From NCBI GenBank assembly GCA_036417435.1, contig CM070903.1, positions 53,048,001-53,112,000 on the forward strand: DNA of 64,000 nucleotides, read 5' to 3'. The DNA is from Inia geoffrensis (taxonomy: Eukaryota > Chordata > Mammalia > Artiodactyla > Iniidae). The notes below the pieces were generated by a model. It did not search any database and was not told the origin of the DNA. It worked only from the letters and a program-made list of their open reading frames with translations. Positions 19,530-31,530 of this stretch are shown here, in pieces (the first letter of the stretch is position 1; every line of letters begins with the position of its first letter). The position numbers and the translations under genes are program-made.

Positions 19530-22240
19530 AATGTGCAAAACTCAATGTGAAAAATGGAACAAAGAAAACTTGCTCAATCAAAGAGAGAGAAGGAAAAAAG
19601 GAGAAATAATAGAAAATAGAAAATCATTAAAATACAGTAAGCATAAAACAAATGTATTCATCATAATAAAAATACGAATGAAATATATTTTATATTAAAA
19701 GACTCTCAAATTAAGTGTTTTGTTTTACTTCTTTTTAAAAAAATCATCAGTATACTGTTTATAGGGGAAAACATGACACAGAATGGTTTAAAATAAAGAG
19801 GTGGTACAAAAGATTTAACAGATCAATGCCAGCCAGTAGAAATTAAGTGCAACACAGCTAATATCAGATGAAGTGGAACAAAAACAGAAAATCTTAAATA
19901 GGATAAGAGGTCAAGCAAAATTAAAAATAAAAACTGTCATGGCCCAATATTCATCAAACAATATAACTTGCAGTAATATATACAAGACTGGTAAAACAAA
20001 TAAAAAATTGACACACACCGTGAGATTTTAATACACATCTCTGAAAATCCAGAGCTCAATGAAACAAACAGGATAAAAATAACTAATACTATAGAAAATT
20101 TGGGTAACACCATTAAGTGTATTTGCACACAGATAACTTTTACAGTCGTATGGAACAGCCAAATTCTCAATAAATTCCACATGGCAGAAAATAATTATGT
20201 CACTTTTATTTAACACAATGCAATAACATTAGAATTCTATTTACAAGTAACATTTAGTCAAAAAATCAACTTTCAAATCAGAAATTTATAACATTTCTAG
20301 ATAACTCTGGAAAAAAGAAGTAATTAGTGGAAATGACAGATTATATATAAGTGAAGATTAATTAGTTTTACATAAAAAATCCTACAGGATATAGACAGCT
20401 ATTTGGAAAAATAATAATGCTATATATAAACTACACACACATCCATATAACAAGAGGGAGCAGTTTGAATGTAAATTAATAATGCCTTTAAAATTCATTA
20501 ATCCAGAAAGAAAAAGGTATTTTTAAAAAATGGTTTTGCATCCTTGGCTCTTCTGAAAGGTTTAGCCATAGATATCTTCTCCAAACCTTCTTCTAACCCA
20601 CCTTTCAGTCTTGCTCCTTTCAAATCCCAAGACTCCTAGAATATTATTATCCACCACTCATGAATAAGGTGGTTCCTGTGTCCCAGATGAGTGATCACTG
20701 AGAGGCCACCAGTAATGAGTGAAGCCTTTTTTTTTTTTTTTTTTTTTTTGCGGTATGTGGGCCTCTCACTGTTGTGGCCTCTCCCGTTGCGGAGCACAGG
20801 CTCCGGACGCGCAGGCCCAGCGGCCATGGCTCACGGGCCCAGCCGCTCCGCGGCATGTGGGATCTTCCCGGACCAGGACACGAACCCGTGTCCCCTGCAT
20901 CGGCAGACGGACTCTCAACCACTGCGCCACCAGGGAAGCCCATGAGTGAAGCTTTTAATAACCAAATCAACAAGGTGAATAAGCCAATTCTTTCCCCTAG
21001 CCACACCAGTACATGCTCAGTTAACTAATGGTGAAAGTAGCCCTGTGGCAGAAAAGAAGCCTATTCAAAAACTTAAAACAGAGAATCTCCCTCCATAAAG
21101 ATGACTTGGCTATCACCTCTCCAGAGAACCAAATAGTTCAGCATTAGCAACCAACCTCAAGGTTCTATCTCAGTACCAATTATTAGGCTTTGGGGAGCAG
21201 ATAGAGTTGATCCGACAGGGTGGCATATTGAACACCCTGAATCTAGGAGAAAGAATGAACTAAACTCATTGAAGTACACAATATTCCAAAATGTCATGGC
21301 CGAGGATTTATTCCAGGAATTCAAGAGTGTTTCATTATTAATCTATTAACAATTCATTATATACATAGGTCAAAGGACCCACATGCTTCATTTTCCCAAT
21401 ATATGCCAGAAATTTATCAAACAAATTCATCAGATATTTCCACTAAATGTAATAGGTGAAAATGTAATCCGAGGAAACTATCTAAAATAAAACATAATTT
21501 CCCCAAAATTTCTGTTAGGATTTTAAAAATGGGACAAGAGTCCACAATATCTCCACTCATTTAAAGTATTTCTGTAAATGCTAGCCCATGTAATTAAAAA
21601 TAGTAAAATAAAATAGGATGAGTAAATACTATGTGGGTTATTTAAACAAAAAGCAAATATACATGGAAAACAGGAAAATTAACTGAAAAAATTAGAACAA
21701 TTCGAGAGGTTAGTATGGAAGCAAGTGAAAAAATTAACATAGAAAAATGTCACAGCTGAACAGATAAATTCAAGAGTAAAGAATAATATTCAAGTTACAA
21801 GAATAAATATTTCTAAAATGGTATCAATCTGTTTGAAATGTACAAAGACATGACAAGGGAATCCTTCATAAACATATACAAACACGTAAACATATAGATT
21901 CCTGGACAGGAATCAAAGGAAGAGCTTCAGCATAAGCTCCAAGAAAGAGCACTGATTATACTTAACTGTAGAACTTCAACAAAAAGATGAATAAGGGCGA
22001 TCAAATAGGACATATACTGACTATGTTTTTTTAGACATATAAAAATGTCATTACTAACAAGGAACTGGAAGAAGAAAGGGAAGAAAAAGTGACAAATAAA
22101 CTAAACTTTCTGACTTCTTGCTAAGTCATAGCTGAGAAAGTAAGGAAAGTTTTTGAAGTTGATAAACTAACTGGCAAGAATTTAAAAGGAATCACTTTTA
22201 CCGGAACTGTTTCAAAATTCACTGCAAGATGCACCTCCCA
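19530..22240 (+). mobile_element. Old L1 body (ORF2 endonuclease and RT regions), sense, heavily decayed
   Basis: Between 19930 and 20320 the sequence follows the endonuclease part of L1 ORF2 in order, with many stops. Between about 21290 and 21620 ('atttattccaggaattcaagagtg', 'tgtaataggtgaaaatg', 'gggacaagagtccacaatatctccactc') it follows the reverse transcriptase palm region. A CHR SINE at 20727-20941 separates the two. No open frame survives, so this is an inference from block order. Confidence 0.5.
20727..20941 (-). mobile_element. CHR-type SINE, antisense, well preserved
   Basis: A T-tract (20727-20748), then GCGGTATGTGGGCCTCTCAC through to CCACCAGGGAAGCCC. The TSD ATGAGTGAAGC lies at 20715-20725 and 20942-20952. 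Open frames on both strands here are SINE frames, not genes. Confidence 0.95.
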
Positions 22241-23267
22241 TATCCATAAATGAGCTTTGTTAACAGGGTAGTACATTCCTGATATTGACCATTCTTGGTA
22301 CCAGAGTTTTCAATGTGATTCACAGACTCATTGCTGTTGCTGGCAATACCAGAGGGAAAATGTATCTGCAGACTTTATGGAGACAACTGAAAATTCATTA
22401 TGGATGCATTTTTAATAATTATAATCAAACTCTAAGTCATGAAGTTTTTGTTACTATTATCATTAATTTCTAATTCCTCCTGTGTAGAATTAGTGAAAAC
22501 CCACTAGAAGATTTGGAGAACTCCCCATGTCTAAGACAGCCTGACTTTCTTAGTCATCTGTGATCTGTTGTTTCTCTTGAAAATGCTCCATGAAATACTT
22601 CCTGGAATCATTTAAAGCTTGTATCAAGACTCTCATTACCAATCACAGAAACTTCTTGATCCTTATTCTTGTCAGTAGCATAAAGTTTGTTGTCTTGGAA
22701 GGCTCCCTAATAAATGACGGCCACCTCTTACCAATGACCTTGAGGATGACCTCTCTGTGGGTCAAGCTAAAGCCCTGATAAATCCTTGCAACTGAGTGCA
22801 TGCTGTTTTCTGGCCCCGGCCTCTTTTCAAAGATCTGTCCTCACCAGCCTGAAGCAATGTGAGGGTGTGTGTGTCTACACTGATCATTTTTTTGTTGGGA
22901 AGAATAACAAGTTTTCCCACTGGGCAGGAATATAGGCATCAGGAGACAGAGTGATGAACATTTATCCTTCTCCTTAATTTACCCTGTAGTAAATTAAGTG
23001 TAAGAGATTAAGAACTCTTAATCTTAAGAACTTGCTTTTTAACTATTTTATGCCCTCTTCTGTGTGAGCTTGAGGATAACTGGTGACATTCACCCAATGT
23101 TATGTAATTTTAATATAGCTAGGTAACATTAATTCCTTGAGAAAAGAAAGGGTGTTCTCTTTATTGCTTCCTATTATAGCATCACAAACCATTCATTGCT
23201 TTTAATAGAAGTATATATCAGAGGAAGAAAAGGAAATTAATTCACACCATCACAGACATTATTAACT
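22241..23267. other. No recognised gene or repeat
   Basis: Small frames at 22285-22473 and 22590-22778 have no domain. A short TGTG run lies near 22864-22873. Confidence 0.4.
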
Positions 23268-23425
23268 CAGTGATTTTCCAATTTTCAAGTGTGTAAGAAT
23301 CACCTAGGGATCTTGTTAAACTTCAAATTATAATTCAGTGTGTCTGGAGTAGGGTCTAAGACTCTGCATTTCTAACAATTTCCCCAGTGATGCTAACGCT
23401 TTCTATCTTTGGCCCATACATTGAT
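23268..23425 (+). mobile_element. MER5A-like hAT DNA transposon
   Basis: The blocks 'cagtgattttccaattttcaagtg', 'aagaatcacctagggatcttgttaaac', 'tctgcatttctaacaatttccccagtgatgct' follow MER5A order nearly end to end. Confidence 0.7.
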
Positions 23426-23509
23426 TTACAAGGATTGAGTAGACTTTCAAGAACATTTCTGCTGACCCACCACCAGTCCCTCCCATCAGGAAACTTGCAC
23501 AAGCTTGAC

Positions 23510-23836
23510 CTAAGAAAACTTTGGTAAGATTTATGTCAGAGAATGTTTTTTCTATGTTCTCTTCTAGGAGTTTTATGGTGTCATGTCTTATATTTAAGTC
23601 TTTAAGCCATTTTGAGTTTATTTTTGTGTATGGTGTGAGGAAGTCTTCTAACTTCATTGATTTACACGTGGCTGTCCAACTTTCTCAACACCACTTGCTG
23701 AAGAGACTATCTTTTCTCCATTGTATATTCTTGCTTCCTCTGTCGAAGATTAGTTGGTATAGGTGTGACGGTTTATTTCTGGGCTCTCTATTCTGTTCCA
23801 CTGATCCATATGTCTGTTGTTTTATTGGTACCATGC

Positions 23837-23873
<37 letters not shown>

Positions 23874-24121
23874 GGTACGCGGGCCTCTCACTGCTGTGGC
23901 CTCTCCCGTTGTGGAGAACAGGCTCCGAACGCGCAGGCTCAGTGGCCATGGCTCACAGGCCCAGCCGCTCCGCAGCATGTGGGATCTTCCCGGACCGGGG
24001 CACGAACCCGTGTCCCCTGCATTGGCAGGTGGACTCTCAACCACTGCGCCACCAGGGAAGCCCTACCATGCTATTTTGATGGCTGTAGATTTTGAGTCTG
24101 AAATCTGGAAGGGCTATGCCT
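23510..24121 (-). mobile_element. L1 ORF2 fragment, antisense, split by a CHR SINE
   Basis: The minus strand from about 23657 to 23510 encodes [17 protein letters not shown] and [15 protein letters not shown], which belong to the ORF2 C-terminal region and are also seen in the L1s at 1393 and 45355. The plus-strand text (e.g. 'ggtgtgaggaagtcttctaac') is its complement. It continues after the SINE as 'taccatgctattttgatggctgtag' until about 24121. Both L1 ends are missing. Not functional. Confidence 0.85.
23843..24063 (-). mobile_element. CHR-type SINE, antisense, inside an L1 fragment
   Basis: A long T-tract then GCGGTACGCGGGCCTCTCAC through to CCACCAGGGAAGCCC. The exact 14-bp TSD TACCATGCTATTTT lies at 23829-23842 and 24064-24077. 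The 213-residue frame crossing this region is an artefact of L1 antisense plus SINE. Confidence 0.95.
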
Positions 24122-24127
24122 CCAGTA

Positions 24128-24345
24128 TGCAAAGCACTTTAAATAAATTATTTAATACTTAAAACCTCCCTTTGAGACAAGTATTAGTAGTAGTAGTCCC
24201 ATCAGTAGTCCTCATCCCTCAGATGAGAATACTGAGTCTCAGAGAAATTATGTTTTCCAAGGTTATTCAGCTAGTAAATGGTGAAGCCAGGATCCTAACC
24301 TGGCTCAGTATGATTCTAAATGATGAACTCTTTAAATATGTTGTA
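24128..24345 (-). mobile_element. MIR SINE, antisense
   Basis: The order is antisense MIR: 'aaagcactttaaataaattatttaat', 'cctcagatgagaatactgagtctcagagaaattatg', 'ccaaggttattcagctagtaaatggtgaagccaggatcc'. Confidence 0.75.
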
Positions 24346-24369
24346 CCATTTCCAAAAGTCATTCTATAT

Positions 24370-24557
24370 TAATGATTCTCAAAGTTTGTTCCCCATAATA
24401 AAAAACATCAGCGCTATCTGGGAACTTGTTAAAATGCAAACTCTTGGTTCTGTCTCTGACTTTTTGGAACAGAAAATCTAGGAACAGTCTCCAGCAATCT
24501 GTGTTTTAACATCCTCCAGGTAATTTTGATGCATATCATAAAATGACAACCAGTGGT
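24370..24557 (+). mobile_element. MER5A-like hAT DNA transposon
   Basis: The copy starts 'aatgattctcaaagtttg' (decayed terminal repeat CAGTGGTTCTCAAA). 'catcagcgctatctgggaacttgttaaaatgcaaa' and 'cctccaggtaattttgatgc' follow, and it ends in 'aaccagtggt'. Confidence 0.65.
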
Positions 24558-24650
24558 ATTAAGGGGTTTTGCACCCAATTTCACTATGGGGGCAGTGGGA
24601 GAGAGAGAGTTTCCCCATGCCACCAAACAATTCTCCTACAATCCAACTTA

Positions 24651-25425
24651 ATTCTGACACTATTTACCTGGAGGTAGCATCAGATTCCACAGGCTAAGCG
24701 CTCAGTACCACAAGACTGACCCCTCCCCTTCAGATGTCAATCGCAAGTCCAGCTTACCTGTGCTTCTGACTGACTGGCTATAAATCTGAAGTTCTCAGGA
24801 CTCTTTTCTTGGGTTCAATTAGTTTGCTAAACCAGTTCATAGAGCTCAGGAAACCCGTTTACCAACTAGATTACTAATTTATTACAAAGGATACTAAAGG
24901 ATATAAATCAACAGATAGATGAAGAGATACAGAGAGCAAGGTAAGGGGAAAGGATGTGGAGATTCCACGCCCTCTAGGAGCCACTCTCCCCCGATCTCCA
25001 TGTGTTCACTTACTTACTTGGAAGCTCTCTGCACCCATCTTTTTTTTTGTTTTGTTTTGTTTTGTTTTTTCCTTTTGGGTTTTTATGGAGGCTTCATTAT
25101 ATAGGCATGGTTGATTAAATCATTGACAATTGGATATTGAACTCAGTCTCCAGCCCCTTTTCCCTTTGGTGGGGGAGGAGGGGTTGGGGAAGGTGGTGGT
25201 GAAATTTCCAACCCTCCAATCACAGGATTGGTTCCCCTGGCACCTAGCTCTCTTTCATATCTTTTAGGTGAGCATTCCAAAAGTCACCTCATTAACATAA
25301 CAAAAGACACTTGTTGCTCTCCTCACTTAAGAAATGTCAAGTGTTTTAGGAGCTCTCTGCCAGGAATTGGGATGAATACCAAATATATATTTATTATAAA
25401 TCACAATACAATAGCACATATTAAC
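24651..25425. mobile_element. Unnamed interspersed repeat, LTR-like
   Basis: The stretch has the look of a known mammalian repeat: a C-rich 'gaccccts'-like block near 24718, 'gatgaagagatacagagagcaaggtaagggg' at 24919-24948, 'gggtttttatggaggcttcatta' at 25077-25100, 'catggttgattaaatcattg' and 'ttaacataacaaaagacactt'. I recognise the pattern as repeated elsewhere in mammals but cannot place the family or orientation with confidence. A (TTTTG)n run at 25039-25070 lies within it. Confidence 0.4.
25039..25070. repeat. T-rich (TTTTG)n simple repeat
   Basis: A poly-T run followed by four TTTTG-like units. Confidence 0.85.
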
Positions 25426-25837
25426 ATTAAGATCAGATTTAGTAATTTGATTTTCCTTAAGTGTGGCATGATTAGAGATATATATTTGAACAAAGCAGAA
25501 AAATGCCTAAATGGAATGATATTAAAGATTCTGGGGAGCTGTGCCTACACAAAAGAATTTCTTCTGGCTCAAGGTTAAACTTCTTTTAAAAAGAAAAATT
25601 TATTTCATACAATTAAAATTAAGGCACAAATTTTACATTCTTACATTGCCTAGAACCCGCATTCCATGCTGCTACTTATAATTGATATTTTTTGTACTTT
25701 TTGTTTCTTACTTTTTAAGAACTGAAGTCTCCTAAAGTTTCATTTAGTTAGATACACTTATTGTAACGCTAACTGTCAATGAAAGTGTGCCTTCTGTCAA
25801 GAACCATGAAGGGTCTGAGAATATACCCTACTTTTAG
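25426..25837. other. No recognised gene or repeat
   Basis: AT-rich sequence between two repeat-like blocks. Confidence 0.4.
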
Positions 25838-26130
25838 ACTAACAAATTAGTCTGCAACTCTGTGAGACGAGTCACAAGACAAAGGACCTTACTACTCACA
25901 GCAATAACAATAGCCAGAGAATTAGCTTTTTCTTTTGCAGGTTCCTCAAGCCCCAGTTCCCACAGGGTGATGCAGAGAGCCAGGTGATACTTGCACACAC
26001 AGTGAATTGCATTACCTGAGAGGAGCACTGAGCTTAGAGAAAATGTGAACGTTTCATTATGGGCAGTAAACATGCTTGCTCTTCACTCCAGAAGGAGCCA
26101 CTATTTCTACCTTTCAAAGGTGTAAGCCAA
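25838..26130 (+). mobile_element. LTR-like repeat, copy A of a pair
   Basis: It shares ordered blocks with 37566-38010: 'aattagtctg' with 'aagctagtctg', 'cacacagtgaattgcatta' with 'catgtagtgagttgcatta', 'gagaggagcactgagc' with 'gagaggaacactgagc', and 'aacatgcttgctctt' with 'aagcatgctcttt'. Probably an ERVL-type LTR, but the name is uncertain. Confidence 0.5.
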
Positions 26131-27306
26131 TCTGCCTTTTTTTTTCTCTCTGGAGGGAGACATTTCTCTACTTTCTAAAATTATTTGTTATACAAGCATC
26201 TTTGAAAAGAGAGGCTGGATAAAATGCTTTCAGTGCCTCTGCTTACAAGACATGCAGAAACCCCAGAGACCCATAGAGCATTGTCTCCACACACCTTCAT
26301 TTCATAAATGTTTGGCAGGAGTGTCCCTCTCCATGAAAATGCCAACAGGATATAGCTAATAGTTGCACAACAATAAAATATTAGATTTGTTTGTAATGCA
26401 ATTGCTTATTAAACTTTTAGAAGATGACAGATGCTATGCACTTTAAAGTCTTTTGTAACTTGAAAGAAAACATCTTGATTAGGAAATTTTCTAGGTTGTA
26501 TGAAACAAGTTCTGCTTCATATAATTTAAAGATATCATGTATACATACATGTCATTTAATATTAAATTAAGATTGAGATTTTTTAAATCCACCACTAAAA
26601 TCTCAGAATTCAGCTCTTCTCACAGTGTGATGTTGCTTAGCAGCAAGGCCTAGCAGCACACTGCTTCTAGAAAGGAGCCAAAGTATCAAATTGGAGTGTC
26701 CCAACAAGAGGCATTAAGAAAAATAGCAATTATTTACAGTGCAAGATATTAATGTCTGATACAGTTAAGAGCAACACTTATTTCCCACCTTGGAATCAAT
26801 TCTCTGACTTAAATGTTCACAACTTCTGCCTGAATCAGGGGGAGAAAAAAGGGTAAAAGCTGGCTTCGGAAGTAAACCAGGTGAATTAGTATGGCTCCAT
26901 TTATATTTCTTCCTTTGTAAACAATATCTCTTTAATTCAGGCCTATAACCTATGAATAACTACCCTGGATGTGTTTTAGATTTTGATATCAGGTGATAAC
27001 TATTGTTTCTGCCTCTTGTTTCCTGTTCTAATTTAATTAACATGTTATCTCAGTTGCTTTCTAAAGAGACATTTATTTACTAATAAGATTAATTGTAATA
27101 TCCTATCACTCTTCAAATACCTCTCAGAACAAAGAGTAAATAAATTGAAATGGTGGAAGGACAGTGAGAAGGGGAGGTAGGAGAGAAGGAAACAGAAAAT
27201 AAAGAGAAAAGAATTTAAAACAATTTAAAATACATAACTATTTCTTCAATGATTATGATGAACATTGAGAGAGACATATTAAAAGAAAAGAATTTTTTTT
27301 CAAGTT
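26131..27306. other. No recognised gene or repeat
   Basis: AT-rich sequence. No frame above chance. Confidence 0.4.
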
Positions 27307-27323
27307 AAAAACATTTGTTTGGG

Positions 27324-27544
27324 GGCTTCCCTGGTGGCGCAGTGGTTGAGAGTCCGCCTGCTGATGCAGGAGACACGGGTTCGTGCCCTGGTCCGGGAAG
27401 ATCCCACATGCCGCGGAGTGGCTGGGCCCGTGAGCCATGGCCGCTGAGCCTGCGCGTCCGGAGCCTGTGCTCCGGAGCCTGTGCTCCGCAACGGGAGGGG
27501 CCACAACAGTGAGAGGCCCGCGTACCGCAAACAAAAACAAAAAC
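27324..27544 (+). mobile_element. CHR-type SINE, sense, with a 14-bp internal tandem duplication
   Basis: A head of GGGCTTCCCTGGTGGCGCAG, then GGGTTCGTGCCCTGGTCCGG. It ends GCGTACCGC followed by (AAAAAC)n. TSD AAAAACATTTGTTTGGG at 27307-27323 against AAAAACATTTGTCTGGG at 27545-27561 (one mismatch). CGGAGCCTGTGCTC is repeated head to tail near 27460-27488, lengthening the copy. Confidence 0.93.
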
Positions 27545-27561
27545 AAAAACATTTGTCTGGG

Positions 27562-28121
27562 ATTTTGGCAACACTTTATTGTAGAAACAATAGTTTAAAC
27601 AACAAAATTTATCTACTGCACAATAGTGCTTAAAGCTTACTAATAGAAACTTCAAATAACCTTGTGGCTTAGTCTTCCTGAGAACAAGTTCTTATTTTCC
27701 TTAATATTACATTAGTACACCAAGCTTTCCTTTCTCCAGGTCCATGTCAAAACTCATCCTTCAGAGTTACCTCTCTGATAAATTCTTTTCCTTTTCTTCA
27801 TCACTTTCTAATGTTGTCTTTGGTGTATATGTCCATGTATGTGTGCAGAGTAAAACATAAATTATTCTTAAGTACACTTAATCTATAGAACTGGATTACT
27901 GTATCAGTGTATAAGGACAAAAACTCTTCTGGTTATTTCCTATTTTAAAGCCCAAGAAAGTGAGAGGTGTATATTCACACACCACATGCAGATGGTACTC
28001 AATACATATGGCTACTTATTGCACCAGCGTGACAGTAATTTTAAGTAAAAAACAAGGTAAGATTGTTGCTCAAGGAACCACATGAAGGAGATTCAGTAAA
28101 TACTAGGAATGTATTTGAATC
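27562..28121. other. No recognised gene or repeat
   Basis: AT-rich sequence with nothing to call. Confidence 0.4.
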
Positions 28122-28651
28122 ATGTATTGTGTAACAAACCACCACAGAACGTGGCTTAAAAATAACCATTTTATTGTGTCATAATTCTGTTGGGCTAGGT
28201 GCTCACCCGGGCAGTTCTGCTGGTCTGTTCTATAGTCACTCAAATTGATGAAGTCATCTGGTGGCACCATGAGGGCTGGAAGACATAAGATAGCCTCAGT
28301 CACATTTCTGATGCTTGCTGCTAGCTGGTTGTTCTTGAACACGTCTACTGTGATGGCTTATCTCTACTCCATGTGGCCTTTCATCTTACAATAGGCTAGA
28401 CATCACACGATGGTAAAAACATTCCAAGGAAAAAAGAGTGGAAACTGCAAGGTCTATTTGGAACCAGACTCAGACACTGCACAATGTCACTTCTGCCATA
28501 TTCAAAGCAAGTCATAAATGAGCCCAGATTCCAGAGGTGGGGAAAGAGATTCACCTTTCAATACGAAAAGTGCTTAAGTCAAATTGCAAGCAGGCATGCA
28601 CAGAAAGGTAAGGAGAATTGTTGCAGAAATCTTTACAGGTAAACTACCACA
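28122..28651 (-). mobile_element. MaLR/ERVL-type LTR, antisense
   Basis: On the plus strand it begins 'tgtattgtgtaacaaaccacca' followed by 'gtggcttaaaaataaccattttatt', and ends 'aaactaccaca'. The complement therefore starts TGTGGTAG, a typical LTR start. Internal blocks include 'ccatgtggcctttcatc', 'cacttctgccatattc', 'aaagcaagtcat' and 'gaggtggggaaagagattcacc'. It is related to the fragment at 1-310. Confidence 0.65.
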
Positions 28652-29085
28652 GGACTGATTAAAAGTTTATCCTAATATTTATAACATGCTTAAAAATTAG
28701 AAGCAGACTAATCACACACACACACGCAGAGACACACAATGCGCTTCCAAATTTAGGGAACTATTAGAGTCTCCATTTCTTTTTTATTTCATACTCTAAG
28801 AGAAAGCACAGGCCAATATAAGCAGACATTTTGAGTCCATCTTTCACCTCTGACATACATACTTGGTGACATGACACAGATCTGCATAGGATAGATCACC
28901 AAATATTTTCAAAGATCAAGTTTTAAATGGAGAATCCAGAATTTTGACTAAATATACATAAGTACACATCTTTGGATTGTTGCATGGTCCTCTCTGATGT
29001 GAAAAGATTTTTACTTTTTGAAAATCTATGTCTAAGTTCAATAAATTTGTTCTCTCACCACCAACACAACCCTGCCCTCAGAGTT
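28652..29085. other. No recognised gene; short CA repeat
   Basis: A CA-rich run lies at 28714-28739. Nothing else stands out. Confidence 0.4.
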
Positions 29086-29102
29086 CCCTGCCCCTATTTC
29101 TT

Positions 29103-29302
29103 TTTTTTTTTCCGGTACGCGGGCCTCTCACTGTTGTGGCCTCTCCTGTTGCGGAGCACAGGCTCCGGACGCGCAGGCTCAGCAGCCATGGCTCACGGGC
29201 CTAGACACTCCGCAGCAGGTGGGATCTTCCCAGACCGGGGCACAAACCCGTGTCCCCTGCATTGGCAGGCGGACTCTCAACCAGTGCACCACCAGGGAAG
29301 CC
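29103..29302 (-). mobile_element. CHR-type SINE, antisense
   Basis: A short T-tract, then CCGGTACGCGGGCCTCTCAC through to CCACCAGGGAAGCC. The exact 17-bp TSD CCCTGCCCCTATTTCTT lies at 29086-29102 and 29303-29319. Confidence 0.95.
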
Positions 29303-29319
29303 CCCTGCCCCTATTTCTT

Positions 29320-31374
29320 AAAGTAAATCCCTAAAGACAATGCTTTGATCATAAAATATGATTATACACATTTGTGGAATGAAGTCTTGACCACTGTCCT
29401 AACCTACCTATACCATTCAGAGGAACTTACACCATTTACCCAGTCAACTGTTGATGAGCAAAGCCATCAGACAAGACAATTCACCTATTTTTAGTGGATG
29501 TACAACACAGACTTCTTCATGAAAACAACAGAAATTAGAAACTCAAGATTTCAGTTCAGGAAGCATCCTGTCAAGGTATCTGTTACTATATTTTTACTAT
29601 TTTTTGTTGGTTTGTGATGACCTCTTAAGAGTCTGAAGTTAAAATGCATATTCTTAAGAACGTTCACTCTGGACAATGCTAGAAATAGTTAAAGCAGAAA
29701 ATCTAAAACATTTTATTATGAGAGCTCTTCCTTTATTTCTCTATTACTGTAGTAATTTTAAATTGAATGTTGCTTTTTTACTTTCACAATCTGGCATCTC
29801 TTTTTTCCTAAATCCAAGAATAATCATCTTTTTATAAAATGTCTACTAAAATGAGAAGAATCCAAGTTCTAAATTCTGTATTCATTTCCTAAATATTCCT
29901 TCTCAAGATAGGAAACACAGAACTTAGAGCTCACCTGGTCTCAGAACAAGATTGAATTTGAAAGTCAAATTTTAATGATGACCTTAAAAGGAGGCACATA
30001 TGAAGGCAAATAGGCCTTGACACCTCCACCCAAATGTAATAACTCCAGTCAAGTGGTAATAGTATTTATTAAATATTAGCCTGTTCTTTAATGCCATGCA
30101 GGACACAAGAGAAATCAGTCCTTGACCCAGGGCATATGCTTCATTATGCAAGTGAATCCATTTGAGTACAAATTTGAGTACAAGTTTCTCCCCTATTATG
30201 TTGTATTGCAATATTTTCCTCTGTTCATATGTTTGGTAAAATAAACATTTTTTTCCAGGATCTACAGGTTGAAAACATAATATGAAGAAACTAAGAGGTT
30301 TTTGTTATTAAAAAATTTTACAGGGGCTTTCCACAACTAAAAATATTGACTTGGAAAAATAAAGTCAGAGGTTTTACATCCATTAATAAAATAAAAGATT
30401 GACAAAATTCGAAGGCTTTACTGAAATTCTAGAGGCAATGTAAAAGAATAAGAAAATAAGATGTGGAATTATCATGGATTCTAAGTGGAAGAATTCACTT
30501 TGTTTCGTGGAATTCTCCTACTTTCTCTTTTTGTCAAGACTTCAACCCTACTTCCTTTTAGAAGATAGGCAGGTTTCCACATTTTTTGTTCTGCCGGTAA
30601 AGTGTTACCCCTGCTACATACTCAAGAATGAGATGGAGCCAGCAGGTGCCTTAGAGAACAAGAACTTTTTAAAGTCTTTTGTGGTAAATGTTCTGTTTTT
30701 AGACTCTGTTTTTAGACTCTGTTTTTTAGACTCTCAAATGAGCAGTCATATGACAGGAAGTATGAAGACTAGAAAGTAAACTCTTCTGTCCTTTCATGGT
30801 CTAAAATAATTCACTAAATTAGCCCTATATATTTTCTAATACCAACAGGGAAATACCATCCGAACGCTGAGGTAGAGGTTGAAGTGACAGAGTTATCTGA
30901 AGTAGTATGTGCTACTTGCTAACGTCTCATTATATAGAAAAGTCTCCCACATTTTGCACATAATTTGATTTTAAATCACTGGAATACAAATTTTTTTTAT
31001 TTCAATTTTGAATGATTTCTCCCGTAGACCCCTGTGAAGAGTAATCTATATGCTAACACTAATGTTTGTTTTGGATCTATATTATCTGGTAAGGTAGCAA
31101 AGGAGAAGATCCATTCAGGCAATAATTTATAAAAAATGCTGGGCCATACAAGGGGGACTAGAAAAGTCTAGAGAGTCCATCAGTTTCTGTATCTCTCCCC
31201 AACAATGATAAACCCTTTTTCTCTTGCAGTAAAATAAATATGGCAAAATAATCAGTTTCTTATAATTGACTCATTATGGTATTATCGACAGGCAATTTAC
31301 CAAACAGCAGCTATATCAATAGGTATGTTAAAGCTACATACTATTTTTGGGGTCTTTTAATCATCAAATGCCTA
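29320..31374. other. Long stretch with no recognised gene or repeat
   Basis: The 101-residue frame at 30474-30779 has no recognisable domain, and its 3' part consists of a triplicated 13-bp unit. Small tandem copies of 'tttgagtacaa' lie at 30162-30182. Confidence 0.45.
30693..30732. repeat. Tandem repeat, 13-bp unit x3
   Basis: CTGTTTTTAGACT occurs at 30693-30705 and 30706-30718, and again with one extra T at 30719-30732. Confidence 0.9.
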
Positions 31375-31530
31375 CTATTCATTTTTATCTTTGATTTTTT
31401 TTCAGTTTGAATATGATATGCTTAGGTGTAGTTTTTTTGTTTTTGTTTTCTTATTTTTTGAGGTGGGGGTTGCATTTCTGCTTCTTGGTGTTCTCTGTGC
31501 TTCTTGGATCTGTGGTTTGGTATCTGATGT

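Noticed and set aside
20691..21028. Several overlapping frames on both strands with LLWPLPL-type text
   Set aside because: All arise from one antisense CHR SINE. The same peptides recur at every SINE copy in the window.
23521..24162. 213-residue open frame on the plus strand
   Set aside because: It is the complement of an L1 ORF2 fragment fused to an antisense CHR SINE. The Phe run is the SINE T-tract.
30474..30779. 101-residue frame
   Set aside because: No domain. Its 3' part is made of a 13-bp tandem unit, and the composition is that of local AT-rich DNA.
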